Shown here: positions 54,301-62,131 of the stretch, one piece after another
Position numbering within the stretch: position 1 is the first letter of the stretch
Layout of the letters: every line of letters starts with the position of its first letter
Source of the DNA: Actinacidiphila glaucinigra
GTDB taxonomy: Bacteria; Actinomycetota; Actinomycetes; Streptomycetales; Streptomycetaceae
Assembly (NCBI RefSeq): GCF_900188405.1
Contig: NZ_FZOF01000017.1
Span: 118,919-182,918, forward strand
Length of the DNA stretch: 64,000 nucleotides
Reading direction: 5' to 3'
The notes under the pieces: model-generated
What the model was told of the DNA's origin: nothing
Seen by the model: the letters and a program-made list of their open reading frames with translations, nothing else
Database searches by the model: none
Made by a program: the position numbers and the translations under genes

Positions 54301-55020
54301 GGGCAGCACTCGATGGACCTCCTGCGCTACCCGGCCGAGAAGACGGCCGAGGTCAGCTGGTTCGGCCCGATCCAGCGGCCCCGGATGGGCCTCGGCTACC
54401 AGCCGGTCCGCTACCTCGACGGGGTCTACATCCCGGCCCCGGGCTGGGGCGACTCGGGCTCGGGCCACGTCGGCGAGGCCTACGCCAACTTCAAGGTGAA
54501 GGACTGGATGTCGCTCTACCAGGGCGACCGGCAGCTCGACTGGGGCAACGCCGAGTACCTGCCGGTCACCGGGCTCGCCCCCGAGCGGCTCCCCTACCGG
54601 CTGGTGGTCGACAACGACCGTGCGGAATGGACCGCCCCTTACTCGACGCACACGCTGACGGAGTGGAACTTCACCTCCGCGGCCACGGGCAGCGAGTCGG
54701 CGGTGTCCCTGCCGCTGATCCAGCTCGACTACGGCGTGGACACCGACAAGGCCGGCCGGGCCGACCGGCACGCCGGGCTGACGGTGACCGCCTCGCACCT
54801 GCCCGGCACGACCGCCGCCATCGGGAAGCCCTCGCTCGAGGTCTCCTACGACGACGGGAAGACCTGGCAGCGGGCCGGCCTGGACCGCAGCGGTGACGGC
54901 TGGCGGACGGGCCTGCGTGCCCCGAAGTCCGCGGGCTTCGCCACGCTCCGGGTCACCGCCCGGGACGACGCGGGCAACACCGTCTCGCAGACGATCACCC
55001 GGGCGTTCGGCCTGCGCTGA
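51304..55020 (+). CDS. Large secreted S8 (subtilisin-like) peptidase, paralogue of 5696-9463
   Basis: 1238-aa secreted protease starting at a TTG preceded by GAGGAG, with the same TTCCC spacer as its paralogue. A signal peptide covers about 1-40 and the N-terminal domain is TVTLITGDKVTIG...YVYPDAVLPFV. Catalytic D249 (VAVLDTGVD), H282 (QGHGTHVAS), S452 (GTSMATPHVAG), oxyanion N378. The C-terminal PA-like and beta domains match the paralogue region by region, including the closing QTITRAFGLR versus QTLIRAFGLR. Unlike the first copy it has no adjacent LuxR-type gene, so any shared control would act in trans. Confidence 0.95.
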   Translation: MPTVHIPRPRPGAIALGVVATLALGVIPATAAVSADHAGRGPAAGAAQRSPGNGGTHTVTLITGDKVTIGTAPDGTVVRSFEGVNGTTTGFHRAVVDGATYVYPDAVLPFVGAGTLDKQLFNVTKLIADGYDDAHSARLPLIVGYTDAAARSRTQPAMAGSKVVRRLDSVQGAAVTQDRAQASKFWSALTGGSGAAARSAKPSFAGGIAKIWLDGKVKADLADSTAQIGAPEVWAQGNTGEGVKVAVLDTGVDAEHPDLADRIDTSTSFIPDEPDTLDYQGHGTHVASTIAGTGSASDGKERGVAPGVRLDIGKVLNSEGSGQESWIIAGMEWAAQDQQARIISMSLGGGGDHTDPMSQAVDRLSRETGALFVIAAGNSGPHSIGSPGAADSALTVGAVDSADRLADFSSTGPRAGDAGLKPEITAPGVDILAARSHYKRGSGYYTTMSGTSMATPHVAGAAALLAAAHPDWTGPQLKEALVSSAKATPSYSPYEAGAGRLDAPAAVRASVFATVSAFSGFYPWPQKSGETDVRKVTYTNTGDAPVSLDLAIDSKAPAGLFTLSEDRVTVPSHGTASVSLTAALDRLPLDQSVSGMITGTDGTGTVRARTLIGAAKEGRRQTLTINAKDRSGKPLAGRVMLTAEGLFTTIDLDESGTGTARLPVGTYSGWLTADVQGAGGPHTLGMALLAFNDVQMDQDRTVTLDGRKMRQILARAPQQTTAVAPRLDVHRSFGDSLVESSMLPNETYDSIWALPTGRKVTDGEFEFGARFRLEQPALTVGTASRTYADPLVKRGAEPLPAGTRTLTAVYAGEGTAAELARHKPRGKAVVVRGGDPAGIRAQAEAAAAAGAQVLVVVNDGIGRLQPWDESPWSPESPAPLTVATLDADQGADLIATLGRGTVRLKVTSNPTTDYVYDVVHHWSGAVPADPTWRVTQRDLGKVNVSFRNHRQGKALEFRPDVWRGWVVGNQLTAPAQGDRTDWVTADASWLDDAFIAGETGQHSMDLLRYPAEKTAEVSWFGPIQRPRMGLGYQPVRYLDGVYIPAPGWGDSGSGHVGEAYANFKVKDWMSLYQGDRQLDWGNAEYLPVTGLAPERLPYRLVVDNDRAEWTAPYSTHTLTEWNFTSAATGSESAVSLPLIQLDYGVDTDKAGRADRHAGLTVTASHLPGTTAAIGKPSLEVSYDDGKTWQRAGLDRSGDGWRTGLRAPKSAGFATLRVTARDDAGNTVSQTITRAFGLR

Positions 55021-55036
55021 CGCACCGACGCACCAC

Positions 55037-55075
55037 CCGGTGGGCGGGACCGCGAGCAGCGGTCCCGCCCACCGG
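55037..55075. terminator. Bidirectional terminator after second subtilase
   Basis: GGTGGGCGGGACCGC (55039-55053) pairs perfectly with 55059-55073 around GAGCA, with two more outer pairs. Lies between the convergent subtilase and TetR genes. Confidence 0.85.
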
Positions 55076-55132
55076 CGTTTCCGGCCGGATCCGGGCGCGT
55101 CCAGGCGCGTCCGACTGCGAGACGGCACCCTG

Positions 55133-55756
55133 TCAGCGGCCCCCGGGCGGAACGCCGGCGCCGAACGCGGCGACGGCGTCGAAGAAGCGGAGCGCCTGGC
55201 CGACGAATTCCTCCCGGGAGAACTCGAGGCCGCCGTCCGCCCAGTTGAGCAGGATCTGGTTGACCCCGCCGACCACGGCCACGGCCATCGCGGTCACGTC
55301 GGCGCCGGGGGCGTTCCAGTCCTCGCGGAGCAGGGACTCCACGAGCGAGGCGAGGCGGCGGAGGCCGCGGCGTCGTTCGGCGGCGGTGAGCGGCCCGCCG
55401 GCGAGGGACTCGACGAGTTTGATGCGGCCCTTGCGGGGGTCGTCGACGACGCCTGCGGCCAGGACGTCGAGCATGCCGCGCGCCCGGTCGCGGCGCGTGC
55501 CGGCCGCGGCGAGCGCCGCCTGGCACTTCGCGGCCTCGTCCCGCTGGATCTCCTCGAGGATCGCGGCGAGGAGTTCGTCGAGGGAGGCGAAGCTCTCGGT
55601 GAAGTAGCGGTCCGGCAACCGGCAGTGGCGGAGCACCGCGCGCATCGAGGTTCCGCCGTAGCCCCGTGCGGAGAACAACTCGGTCGCCGCGTCCATGATC
55701 CGGCGCCGCCGCGCCGCGACGCGCTCTTCGGCGGTCATGCCGCCGTACTTCCTCAT
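55133..55756 (-). CDS. TetR family transcriptional regulator
   Basis: 207-aa regulator. The HTH is RRRIMDAATELFSARGYGGTSMRAV followed by LPDRYFTESFASLDELLAAI (residues about 15-65). The helical ligand-binding domain shows LASLVESLLRE and VVGGVNQILLNWADGGLEFS. The start is taken as MRKYGGMTAEER at 55756; MTAEER at 55738 with AGGAAG upstream is an alternative. Divergent from an aldehyde dehydrogenase gene, its likely target. Confidence 0.88.
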   Translation of the reverse strand: MRKYGGMTAEERVAARRRRIMDAATELFSARGYGGTSMRAVLRHCRLPDRYFTESFASLDELLAAILEEIQRDEAAKCQAALAAAGTRRDRARGMLDVLAAGVVDDPRKGRIKLVESLAGGPLTAAERRRGLRRLASLVESLLREDWNAPGADVTAMAVAVVGGVNQILLNWADGGLEFSREEFVGQALRFFDAVAAFGAGVPPGGR

Positions 55757-56065
55757 GATCCGAGCCCGATCGCCGGTCCACCGTGTCCGCCGCCTGGTGG
55801 GACACGTCCGTTTGTATCCCGGGAGGATCCCCGTCGCATCCAGGTCAGGCGGGCCCGGATCGGATAATTGCGGCATCTGGGGGCAACTGTCATCAGATAG
55901 GAGTATTCTCGTCCATCAGTTGCGAAATGAAGACCTCACTCGCGGCGGAAGCCGCCTCCGGCCGCTCGACGGCCGGCAGGACGCACACGTACCGGCTTCG
56001 CGCCGCACCGATCATCGGAGGCCGGGTGAAGACCGGCCCGGCCGCGGCCGAGAGAAGTACCCGTC
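55757..56065. promoter_or_regulatory. Intergenic region between TetR and aldehyde dehydrogenase genes
   Basis: 309 bp without a gene. A relatively AT-rich patch (55855-55920) contains TATTCT, a possible -10 for the dehydrogenase, and the imperfect dyad CTGTCATCAGATAG (55887-55900), a weak candidate TetR operator. Confidence 0.35.
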
Positions 56066-57502
56066 ATGGATGTGAAACGCCTGTTCATCGGGGGACAGTG
56101 GACGACACCGGCCGGTAGCGGCACCATCACCGCCGCGTCCGCGGGCACCGGCGCCCGGCTGGGCTCGGTGCCCGAGGCCGTCGACGCGGACGTCGACGAA
56201 GCCGTGCGGGCGGCCCGCGCCGCCTTCGACGCGCCCGGCGGTTGGCCCGAGTGGGAGCCGGGGCGCCGCGCGTCGGCGATGCTGCGGCTCGCCGACGCGC
56301 TCGAGACCCGCGGCGGGCTGACGGCACGCACGGTCAGCGCGCAGAACGGCATGCCGATCTCCACGGCCCGGCCGTTCGAGGGGGCGGTCCCGGCCGCCCT
56401 GCTGCGCTACTACGCCGACCTCGCCACCAGGGCGCCCTCCGAGGAGCGCCGCGCCGGACTGCCCGGCGGCAGCACTCTGGTCCGCAGGGAACCCATGGGA
56501 GTGGTCACGGCGATCATGACCTGGAACTTCCCGCAGACCATCGCCTTCTTCAAGATCGCGCCCGCCCTCGCGGCCGGCTGCACCCTGGTGCTCAAGCCGG
56601 CGCCGGAGACCGTGCTCGACTCCATGGTCCTGGCGGAGGCGGTCGATGAGGCGGGCCTCCCCGGCGGGGTCGTCAACATCGTGCCGGGCGGTCCGGAAGT
56701 GGGCGCCCGCCTCGTCTCCCACCCCGGGGTCGACAAGGTGTCGTTCACCGGGTCGACCTCGGCGGGCCGGAAGGTCGCGGCCGCGTGCGCGGCACTGCTG
56801 CGGCCGGTGACGCTGGAGCTGGGCGGCAAGTCCGCCGCGGTCGTCCTGGACGACGCCGACCTGGACCCGCTGACCGAGCGGTTCTTCATGGCCGGCCTGC
56901 TGAACAACGGCCAGACGTGTTTCGCCAGTACGAGGATCCTGGCCCCCGGCAGCCGCTACGGCGAGGTCGTCGAGTTCTGCACGGCCATGGCGGGCGGGGC
57001 CGTCGTGGGCGATGCCCTGGACCCCGCCACACAGATCGGCCCGCTCGTCAGCGCCCGGCAGCGCGACCGCGTGGAGGGCTACATCGCCAGGGGTCTGGAC
57101 GAGGGCGCCCGGCTGACGACGGGCGGGGGCCGGCCGGCCGGTCTCGACCGCGGCTGGTTCGTGGAGCCGACCGTCCTGGCGGACGTGGACAACGCCTCGG
57201 TCGTCGCGCAGGAGGAGATCTTCGGGCCGGTCCTGACGATCACGTCGTACGACGGCGAGGACGAGGCCGTCCGGCTCGCCAACGACTCGGCGTACGGCCT
57301 CGCGGGCACGGTCTGGACCGCCGACCCCGAGCACGGCACGAGCGTCGCCCGGCGCATCCGCAGCGGCACCGTCGGGATCAACGGATACGTGCCGGACATC
57401 GGCTCCCCGTACGGCGGCATGAAGTCCAGCGGCCTCGGACGGGAACTGGGCCCGGAGGGACTCCAGGCGTACCAGCAGTTGCAGTCGGTCTACCAGCCGT
57501 GA
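56066..57502 (+). CDS. Aldehyde dehydrogenase (NAD(P)+-dependent)
   Basis: 478-aa ALDH superfamily enzyme, full length. It shows MTWNFPQTIAFFKIAPALAAG, LKPAPETVLD, VSFTGSTSAGR (cofactor site), general base E251 in LELGGKSA and nucleophile C285 in NNGQTCFAS, then QEEIFGPVLTI and the C-terminal YGGMKSSGLGRELG. It oxidises an aldehyde to the acid; the branch resembles betaine/phenylacetaldehyde-type dehydrogenases but the substrate is open. Divergent from a TetR regulator gene. Confidence 0.95.
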   Translation: MDVKRLFIGGQWTTPAGSGTITAASAGTGARLGSVPEAVDADVDEAVRAARAAFDAPGGWPEWEPGRRASAMLRLADALETRGGLTARTVSAQNGMPISTARPFEGAVPAALLRYYADLATRAPSEERRAGLPGGSTLVRREPMGVVTAIMTWNFPQTIAFFKIAPALAAGCTLVLKPAPETVLDSMVLAEAVDEAGLPGGVVNIVPGGPEVGARLVSHPGVDKVSFTGSTSAGRKVAAACAALLRPVTLELGGKSAAVVLDDADLDPLTERFFMAGLLNNGQTCFASTRILAPGSRYGEVVEFCTAMAGGAVVGDALDPATQIGPLVSARQRDRVEGYIARGLDEGARLTTGGGRPAGLDRGWFVEPTVLADVDNASVVAQEEIFGPVLTITSYDGEDEAVRLANDSAYGLAGTVWTADPEHGTSVARRIRSGTVGINGYVPDIGSPYGGMKSSGLGRELGPEGLQAYQQLQSVYQP

Positions 57503-57541
57503 CGTCCGCGTCATGCCGCGGGGGCCGCCCCCGGCCGGAAG

Positions 57542-57568
57542 ATCGTCACCTGCTTGACAGGTGACGAT
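57542..57568. promoter_or_regulatory. Perfect 11-bp inverted repeat before two tiny genes
   Basis: ATCGTCACCTG (57542-57552) pairs perfectly with 57558-57568 around CTTGA. There is no T-run after it, so it may be an operator or leader hairpin for the small ORFs downstream, or a weak terminator of the aldehyde dehydrogenase gene. Confidence 0.45.
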
Positions 57569-57636
57569 GGCTGTGCGAACGTCGGCATCAGCCGCGGTGG
57601 TATCCGACTCCGCCGATCCCGCACCGGAGGGTTCCC

Positions 57637-57723
57637 GTGAAGGTGCTCAACGTCATGAAAGTGGCCACGGTGGCCGTGGCCATCGTCACCGTCGCCTGCG
57701 GGTGTTTCCTCCAGGTCTTCTGA
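57637..57723 (+). CDS. 28-aa hydrophobic peptide
   Basis: GTG start with GGAGG 6 nt upstream. The product MKVLNVMKVATVAVAIVTVA is followed by CGCFLQVF. It is a single membrane-spanning stretch with two closely spaced Cys near the C terminus, which could be a minimal lipoprotein-like or membrane peptide. It is 28 bp upstream of a 67-aa gene with its own ribosome site. Unknown function; the excellent ribosome site is the main reason to accept it. Confidence 0.5.
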   Translation: MKVLNVMKVATVAVAIVTVACGCFLQVF

Positions 57724-57751
57724 GGACGACACAGCGAGAGAGAGGACCGGC

Positions 57752-57955
57752 ATGCCGAACACGCAGCAGGCCGTCAAGGTCGTGAAGGTGGTCGTGGCCG
57801 CGGACAGCGGCGCGGCGACGCGGCGGGCCCGCTTCGGCGCCCTGCCCGAACGCGTCCGGCCGGAGGACACCACCGAAGTGGTCCCCATAGTCGAGCGCTA
57901 TCCGTCGCAGGACCTCTACGACCCCGAGAAGTGGCTCACCTGCAGGTGGGTGTAG
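57752..57955 (+). CDS. 67-aa protein of unknown function
   Basis: Starts MPNTQQAVKVVKVVVAADSG, then AATRRARFGALPERVRPEDT and ends YPSQDLYDPEKWLTCRWV. The C-terminal Trp/Cys-containing tail and basic centre are distinctive, but I do not recognise the family. A purine-rich ribosome site GAGAGAGAGGA lies upstream. Forms a mini-operon with the 28-aa ORF and ends at a strong terminator. Confidence 0.6.
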   Translation: MPNTQQAVKVVKVVVAADSGAATRRARFGALPERVRPEDTTEVVPIVERYPSQDLYDPEKWLTCRWV

Positions 57956-57963
57956 CCGCGGGC

Positions 57964-58005
57964 GCCGCGCCCCCGGTCGGACTCTCGTCCGCCCGGGGGC
58001 GCGGC
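57964..58005. terminator. Bidirectional terminator
   Basis: GCCGCGCCCCCGG (57964-57976) pairs perfectly with 57993-58005 around a 16-nt loop, between convergent genes ending at 57955 and 58023. Confidence 0.75.
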
Positions 58006-58022
58006 CGTGGGTCCGCCGCGGC

Positions 58023-58730
58023 TCACCGCCGCCCGGCCACTCCCAGGAGCCTGCCGAGGGGCCCCTCGTGGAGGCCCTCGCAGGTGAGGGCGTGGTAGAG
58101 GATCACCACGGCGATGCAGACCACTCCCACCGCGGGGCCGATGAACCAGCCGCCGATGCCGCAGACCACGTACATGGCGAGACCGGTCAGCGGCCGGATC
58201 CTCTGCGTCTGGAGGTAACGGGGCGACACCCCTGGCTGCAGCAGCTCCGGATGGTCCCGCAGATAGGTGAACACCCCCCACCACGGAGCCGACATGACGG
58301 CCGCGACCAGCGCGTACAGGACCACCGCGACGCGCTGCCCGTGAGGGTTCCCCTCGTCGCCGAGGGCGTCCCCCAGCACCGCGGTGGGGAACGGCACGAT
58401 GACGGCGCTGAAGAGGATGGCGAGGTTGATCCACAGCAGGCCGACGTCCATGCGCCGGATGCGGCGGAACAGCCCGTGGTGGTTGAGCCAGATGACGCCG
58501 ACGTAGACGAACGAGACGAGGAACGCCACATAGGCGGGCCACGCGGCGGCGAGCCCCGGCACGAGTTCACCGGGCCCGTGGTGCGGATCGTAGAGGTCGA
58601 GGACGAGCAGCGTGATCACGATGGCGAACACGGCGTCGCTGAAGCCCTCGACCCGGTCGGTGCCCGACAGGCGCATGCCGTCATCGGCGGCCGGGCTTGA
58701 CGGAACGTCACGATCCGGTGGGTTTGCCAT
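58023..58730 (-). CDS. TMEM175-like potassium channel protein (DUF1211)
   Basis: 235-aa membrane protein with about six helices. The first helix carries RVEGFSDAVFAIVITLLVLD, matching the FSDAVFAI signature of the TMEM175/DUF1211 channel family, whose bacterial members form K+-permeable tetramers. The HHG after helix three (IWLNHHGLFRRI) is also typical. A hydrophilic N terminus of about 25 residues precedes helix one. Confidence 0.88.
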   Translation of the reverse strand: MANPPDRDVPSSPAADDGMRLSGTDRVEGFSDAVFAIVITLLVLDLYDPHHGPGELVPGLAAAWPAYVAFLVSFVYVGVIWLNHHGLFRRIRRMDVGLLWINLAILFSAVIVPFPTAVLGDALGDEGNPHGQRVAVVLYALVAAVMSAPWWGVFTYLRDHPELLQPGVSPRYLQTQRIRPLTGLAMYVVCGIGGWFIGPAVGVVCIAVVILYHALTCEGLHEGPLGRLLGVAGRR

Positions 58731-58918
58731 GGTGTGATCCTATGGACCGGGGCGCGGGGGCGATCAGAGGTCGCGCAGCATGTCGGCCCTGGGGCACCGG
58801 GGTACCGCGCGGCGGTCCGGCGCCTCCGGTGCGGGATTCCCTCTTCCTTCGCCCGCCATTCGAGCCGCGCATGCCCCATCGGTCGCGGATTCCCCGGGTG
58901 TTGATCAAAGATGGAGTG

Positions 58919-59353
58919 ATGGACTACAGCATTGAGGTCATGATCGTGCCGGTGACGGACGTCGACCGGTCGTCGGCGTTCTACACCGAGCGCGCCGGGT
59001 TCGCCCTCGACGTCGACTACGCCCCCGCCGACGGCTTCCGCGTCGTACAGCTGACGCCGCCGGGGTCGGCCTGCTCGGTGCAGATCGGCGTCGGCCTCAC
59101 CGATGCCGTCCCGGGGTCGCTGCGCAACCTCCACCTGGTCGTCGACGACGTCGAGCGGGCCCGCCGGGAACTGGCGGAACGGGGCGTCGCCGTCGGCGAG
59201 GTGCGGCACAAATGGCCGGTCGGAGAATGGCGGGGCGGCTTCCGGCCCGGGGTGGACCCGGAGCGCCGCGACTACGCCAGCTTCGTCGGCTTCGCCGACC
59301 CGGACGGCAACACCTGGGTGGTGCAGGAGCGCGGTTTCCACCGGGCGGCATGA
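58919..59353 (+). CDS. VOC family (glyoxalase/bleomycin-resistance-like) protein
   Basis: 144-aa protein with paired beta-alpha-beta-beta-beta modules: VMIVPVTDVDRSSAFYTERAG at the N terminus, LRNLHLVVDDVERARRELAE in the middle and SFVGFADPDGNTWVVQERG at the end. Metal-ligand positions (His in LHLVV, Glu in VQERG) are partly kept. The substrate is unknown. GGAG lies unusually close to the ATG. A LysR gene follows. Confidence 0.9.
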   Translation: MDYSIEVMIVPVTDVDRSSAFYTERAGFALDVDYAPADGFRVVQLTPPGSACSVQIGVGLTDAVPGSLRNLHLVVDDVERARRELAERGVAVGEVRHKWPVGEWRGGFRPGVDPERRDYASFVGFADPDGNTWVVQERGFHRAA

Positions 59354-59469
59354 GCCCCGGGAAGCCGTGGAGGCCCTCGGGAGGCCTTTGGGGGCCTTGG
59401 GGGACCGCCGTAACGCCGGGGCGGTTTTCGGCTTATGTACGTTTCGAACAGTTCGGATAGATTTTACAT

Positions 59470-60375
59470 ATGGCGACACTGCGGGCACTGGAGTGCCTGG
59501 TGGCCCTGGTCGACGAGGGTTCGGTCACCCGGGCCGCGGCCTCCCTGCACATGTCCCAGCCGGCGCTCTCCCACCAGGTCGCGGCGCTGGAGCGGGAACT
59601 CGGCACCCCCGTCGTCGAGCGGCTGGCCCGCGGTGTGCGGGTGACGGCGGCCGGCCGCGCCGCGGCCGACGAGGCACGGATCGCACTGGACGCCGCGGCC
59701 CGGGCCGTCCGCGTCGGACGGCAGGTCGGCGCGGGCAACGGCGGGCGGCTGCGGATCGCCTGCGCGGAGACCATGACCGCGTGGCTCCTGGTGCCGGTGC
59801 TGCGGCGCTGGCGCGCGCGCCGGCCCGGGGTACGGCTGGAACTGACGGAGTTCACCAGCGCCGACCGCATGGTGGAACACCTGATGAACGGCGCGACCGA
59901 CCTGGTCGTGGGCCCGGAACCCACCGCGACCACGGCCCACGTCGAGGTGCTGGGACGGGAGGAGATCGTGGTGGCCACCTTCCCCTCCCATCGGTTCGCC
60001 TCGCGAGGGTCGGTCGCGGTCGAGGAACTCGCCGACGAGCCCTTCGTGCACTACGACCCGGACAACGGGATGGCGGTCTGGGTGGACCGGTTCGTCACGG
60101 AGCACCAGGTGCGCCTCAGTCCCGTACTGAGGACCCGCAGCCCGCGCACCGCCGCCCAGCTCGCGGGCGCCGGCATGGGGGTGAGCCTGGTGCCGGTCTC
60201 CGCCCTGGCCGGCCGGCCCGCGGCGGTCGTCCGGCGGCTGGAGCCGCGTGTCCACCGCGAGATCGTGGCGCTGACGCTGACGCCCTCGGACGCCCTGGTC
60301 CGGCGGTTCGTCGCCGACCTGCGCGGCCGGGGGCTCCCCGAGGTGGACACGGCCGCCGCTCTCCCGACCGCGTAG
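59470..60375 (+). CDS. LysR family transcriptional regulator
   Basis: 301-aa regulator. The winged helix is LRALECLVALVDEGSVTRAA...MSQPALSHQVAALERELGTP (1-60), with an effector-binding domain from about 90 (LRIACAETMTAWLLVPVL). Probably leaderless: TAGATT ends 6 nt before the ATG. TTCGAACAGTTCGG just upstream (59442-59455) is a partial dyad that may be an autoregulatory LysR box. Followed by a dehalogenase-like hydrolase gene on the same strand. Confidence 0.92.
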   Translation: MATLRALECLVALVDEGSVTRAAASLHMSQPALSHQVAALERELGTPVVERLARGVRVTAAGRAAADEARIALDAAARAVRVGRQVGAGNGGRLRIACAETMTAWLLVPVLRRWRARRPGVRLELTEFTSADRMVEHLMNGATDLVVGPEPTATTAHVEVLGREEIVVATFPSHRFASRGSVAVEELADEPFVHYDPDNGMAVWVDRFVTEHQVRLSPVLRTRSPRTAAQLAGAGMGVSLVPVSALAGRPAAVVRRLEPRVHREIVALTLTPSDALVRRFVADLRGRGLPEVDTAAALPTA

Positions 60376-60443
60376 GCCCGCCCGGCGGTCCGTCGGTGGT
60401 CACCGGATACGCAACCCGATCACAGCGCCCAAGGAGGCCCGAG

Positions 60444-61313
60444 ATGACCGGCACCGTCCACTACCGCACCGTCGAGGTCAACGGCCTGGAGGTCTTCCAC
60501 CGGGAGGCCGGTGACCCCCGGGCCCCCGTCCTGCTGCTGCTCCACGGGTTCCCGACGAGTTCGCACATGTTCCGGAACCTGATCCCCGCCCTCGCCGACC
60601 GCTACCGGGTGATCGCGCCCGACCACATCGGCTTCGGCCAGTCGGCCATGCCGGCGGTGACGGACTTCCCGTACACCTTCGACGCCCTCACCGAGGTCAC
60701 CTCCGGGCTGCTGGAACAGCTCGGCGTGGACCGCTTCGCCATGTACGTCCAGGACTACGGCGCCCCGATCGGATGGCGTCTGGCGCTCGCGGACCCGCGG
60801 CGGGTCACCGCGATCGTCAGCCAGAGCGGGAACGCGTACACGGAGGGCTTCGCGAGGCCCTTCTGGGACGGCCTGTTCGCCTACGCCGAGGGCCCGAACC
60901 CCGGGACCGAGGCCGCGGTGCGCGGCGCGCTCACCCTCGAGGTCACGCGCTGGCAGTACCTGAACGGGGTGGACGACCCGAGCCTGGTCAGTCCCGACAA
61001 CTGGGTCCACGACCAGGCGCTGCTGGACCGCCCGGGCAACGCCGAGATCCAGCTGAGCCTGTTCCGCGACTACCCGCGCAACGTCGACGCGTACCCGGCG
61101 GTCCACGAGTACTTCAGGAACTCCCAGGTCCCGCTGCTGGCGGTGTGGGGCGAGCGCGACGAGATCTTCGGGCCCGACGGTGCCCGCGCCTTCCGCAAGG
61201 ATCTGCCGGACGCCGAGGTCCACCTGGTGGAGTCCGGGCACTTCGCGCTGGAGAGCCACCTGGAGACGGTCGCGGAGCACATCCGCGGCTTCCTCGGCCG
61301 GGTTCCGACCTGA
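60444..61313 (+). CDS. Alpha/beta hydrolase, haloalkane dehalogenase/epoxide hydrolase-like
   Basis: 289-aa enzyme: oxyanion region LLLHGFPTSSHMFRNLIP, nucleophile elbow YVQDYGAPIGWRLAL with Asp in place of Ser as in dehalogenases and epoxide hydrolases, cap region with FWDGLFAY, acid in VWGERDEIF and catalytic His in ESGHFALE. AAGGAGG precedes the ATG. Carbon-halogen or epoxide hydrolysis is possible, but many close homologues are uncharacterised. Lies 68 bp after the LysR gene. Confidence 0.9.
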   Translation: MTGTVHYRTVEVNGLEVFHREAGDPRAPVLLLLHGFPTSSHMFRNLIPALADRYRVIAPDHIGFGQSAMPAVTDFPYTFDALTEVTSGLLEQLGVDRFAMYVQDYGAPIGWRLALADPRRVTAIVSQSGNAYTEGFARPFWDGLFAYAEGPNPGTEAAVRGALTLEVTRWQYLNGVDDPSLVSPDNWVHDQALLDRPGNAEIQLSLFRDYPRNVDAYPAVHEYFRNSQVPLLAVWGERDEIFGPDGARAFRKDLPDAEVHLVESGHFALESHLETVAEHIRGFLGRVPT

Positions 61314-61342
61314 GCCACGGGACGCCGCCGGGGCCGGGCGGC

Positions 61343-61951
61343 TCAACCGGCCGGGATGCGGCCGGCGCGGCTGCGTTCGTAGTGGCGGGCGACGCGCGTC
61401 CGGTTCCCGCAGATGTTGCCGGTGCACCACTTGCGGCGCCGGTTCCCCGCCAGGAACAGCATCGAGCACTCCGGGTTGGCGCAGCGCCGCAGGAGCGCCA
61501 GCCGGCCGGGACTGCCGAGCAGCGCGACGGCCTCGGCCGCGATCACGGCGAGGGCGGCGTTCCCTCCGTACTCGGTGTGCCGCCGGGAGGTCTCCCGCAG
61601 GCCTTCGGGGGTGACGACGAGCCGGGGGCTGACGGGCGCGGAGGAGGCCGCGGCATTGATGTCCTCCACCGCGACGGGGTCGACGGGCCGGCCCTCCAGA
61701 TGGGCGTCCAGCGCCTCCCGGACGGCCGCGCGGAGCCTGCGGGTCGCCACCGGATCGGGGGCCGGTCCCGGTGGGAGCCTCCTCGCCTGGATCCCCCACC
61801 AGGCGGCGGCCGCGGCCGGGGTCTCCAGCAGGTCGACGGCCGGGCGGCGGGCGGTCATGACGGTGTCGGCGAGGTCCAGCACGACCAGGGGCTCGCCGCC
61901 CATGGGGAAGCCCGCGGCCTGCAGCTCCTCGATCCCCACGTGAACACTCAC
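61343..61951 (-). CDS. CGNR zinc-finger/ABATE domain regulator
   Basis: 202-aa protein. The N-terminal ABATE domain (about 15-150) has LVVLDLADTVMTARRPAVDLL. The C-terminal zinc ribbon has RRCANPECSMLFLAGNRRRKW followed by CTGNICGNRTRVARHYER, containing the CGNR motif. These are stress-linked putative transcription factors in actinobacteria. The GTG start at 61951 is favoured; TACCGT 6 nt upstream suggests leaderless expression. Convergent with the hydrolase gene. Confidence 0.88.
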   Translation of the reverse strand: MSVHVGIEELQAAGFPMGGEPLVVLDLADTVMTARRPAVDLLETPAAAAAWWGIQARRLPPGPAPDPVATRRLRAAVREALDAHLEGRPVDPVAVEDINAAASSAPVSPRLVVTPEGLRETSRRHTEYGGNAALAVIAAEAVALLGSPGRLALLRRCANPECSMLFLAGNRRRKWCTGNICGNRTRVARHYERSRAGRIPAG

Positions 61952-62131
61952 GCGCCAACGGTATCCATCAGGACACGGGGAATCCAACGGGTCCCGGACC
62001 GCCGGAATCGCGAGGCCTTCGAATTACGAGGCACTCGCATCCACAAGACGAATCCTTGATCGCTTGTCCGGCACCGCTAACGGTTCTAGCGTCGAAGTAT
62101 CCATTACAACGCCCACGAGGAAGGAAGAGCC

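Noticed and set aside
55887..55900. TetR operator CTGTCATCAGATAG
   Set aside because: The dyad is too imperfect to report as more than a weak candidate.
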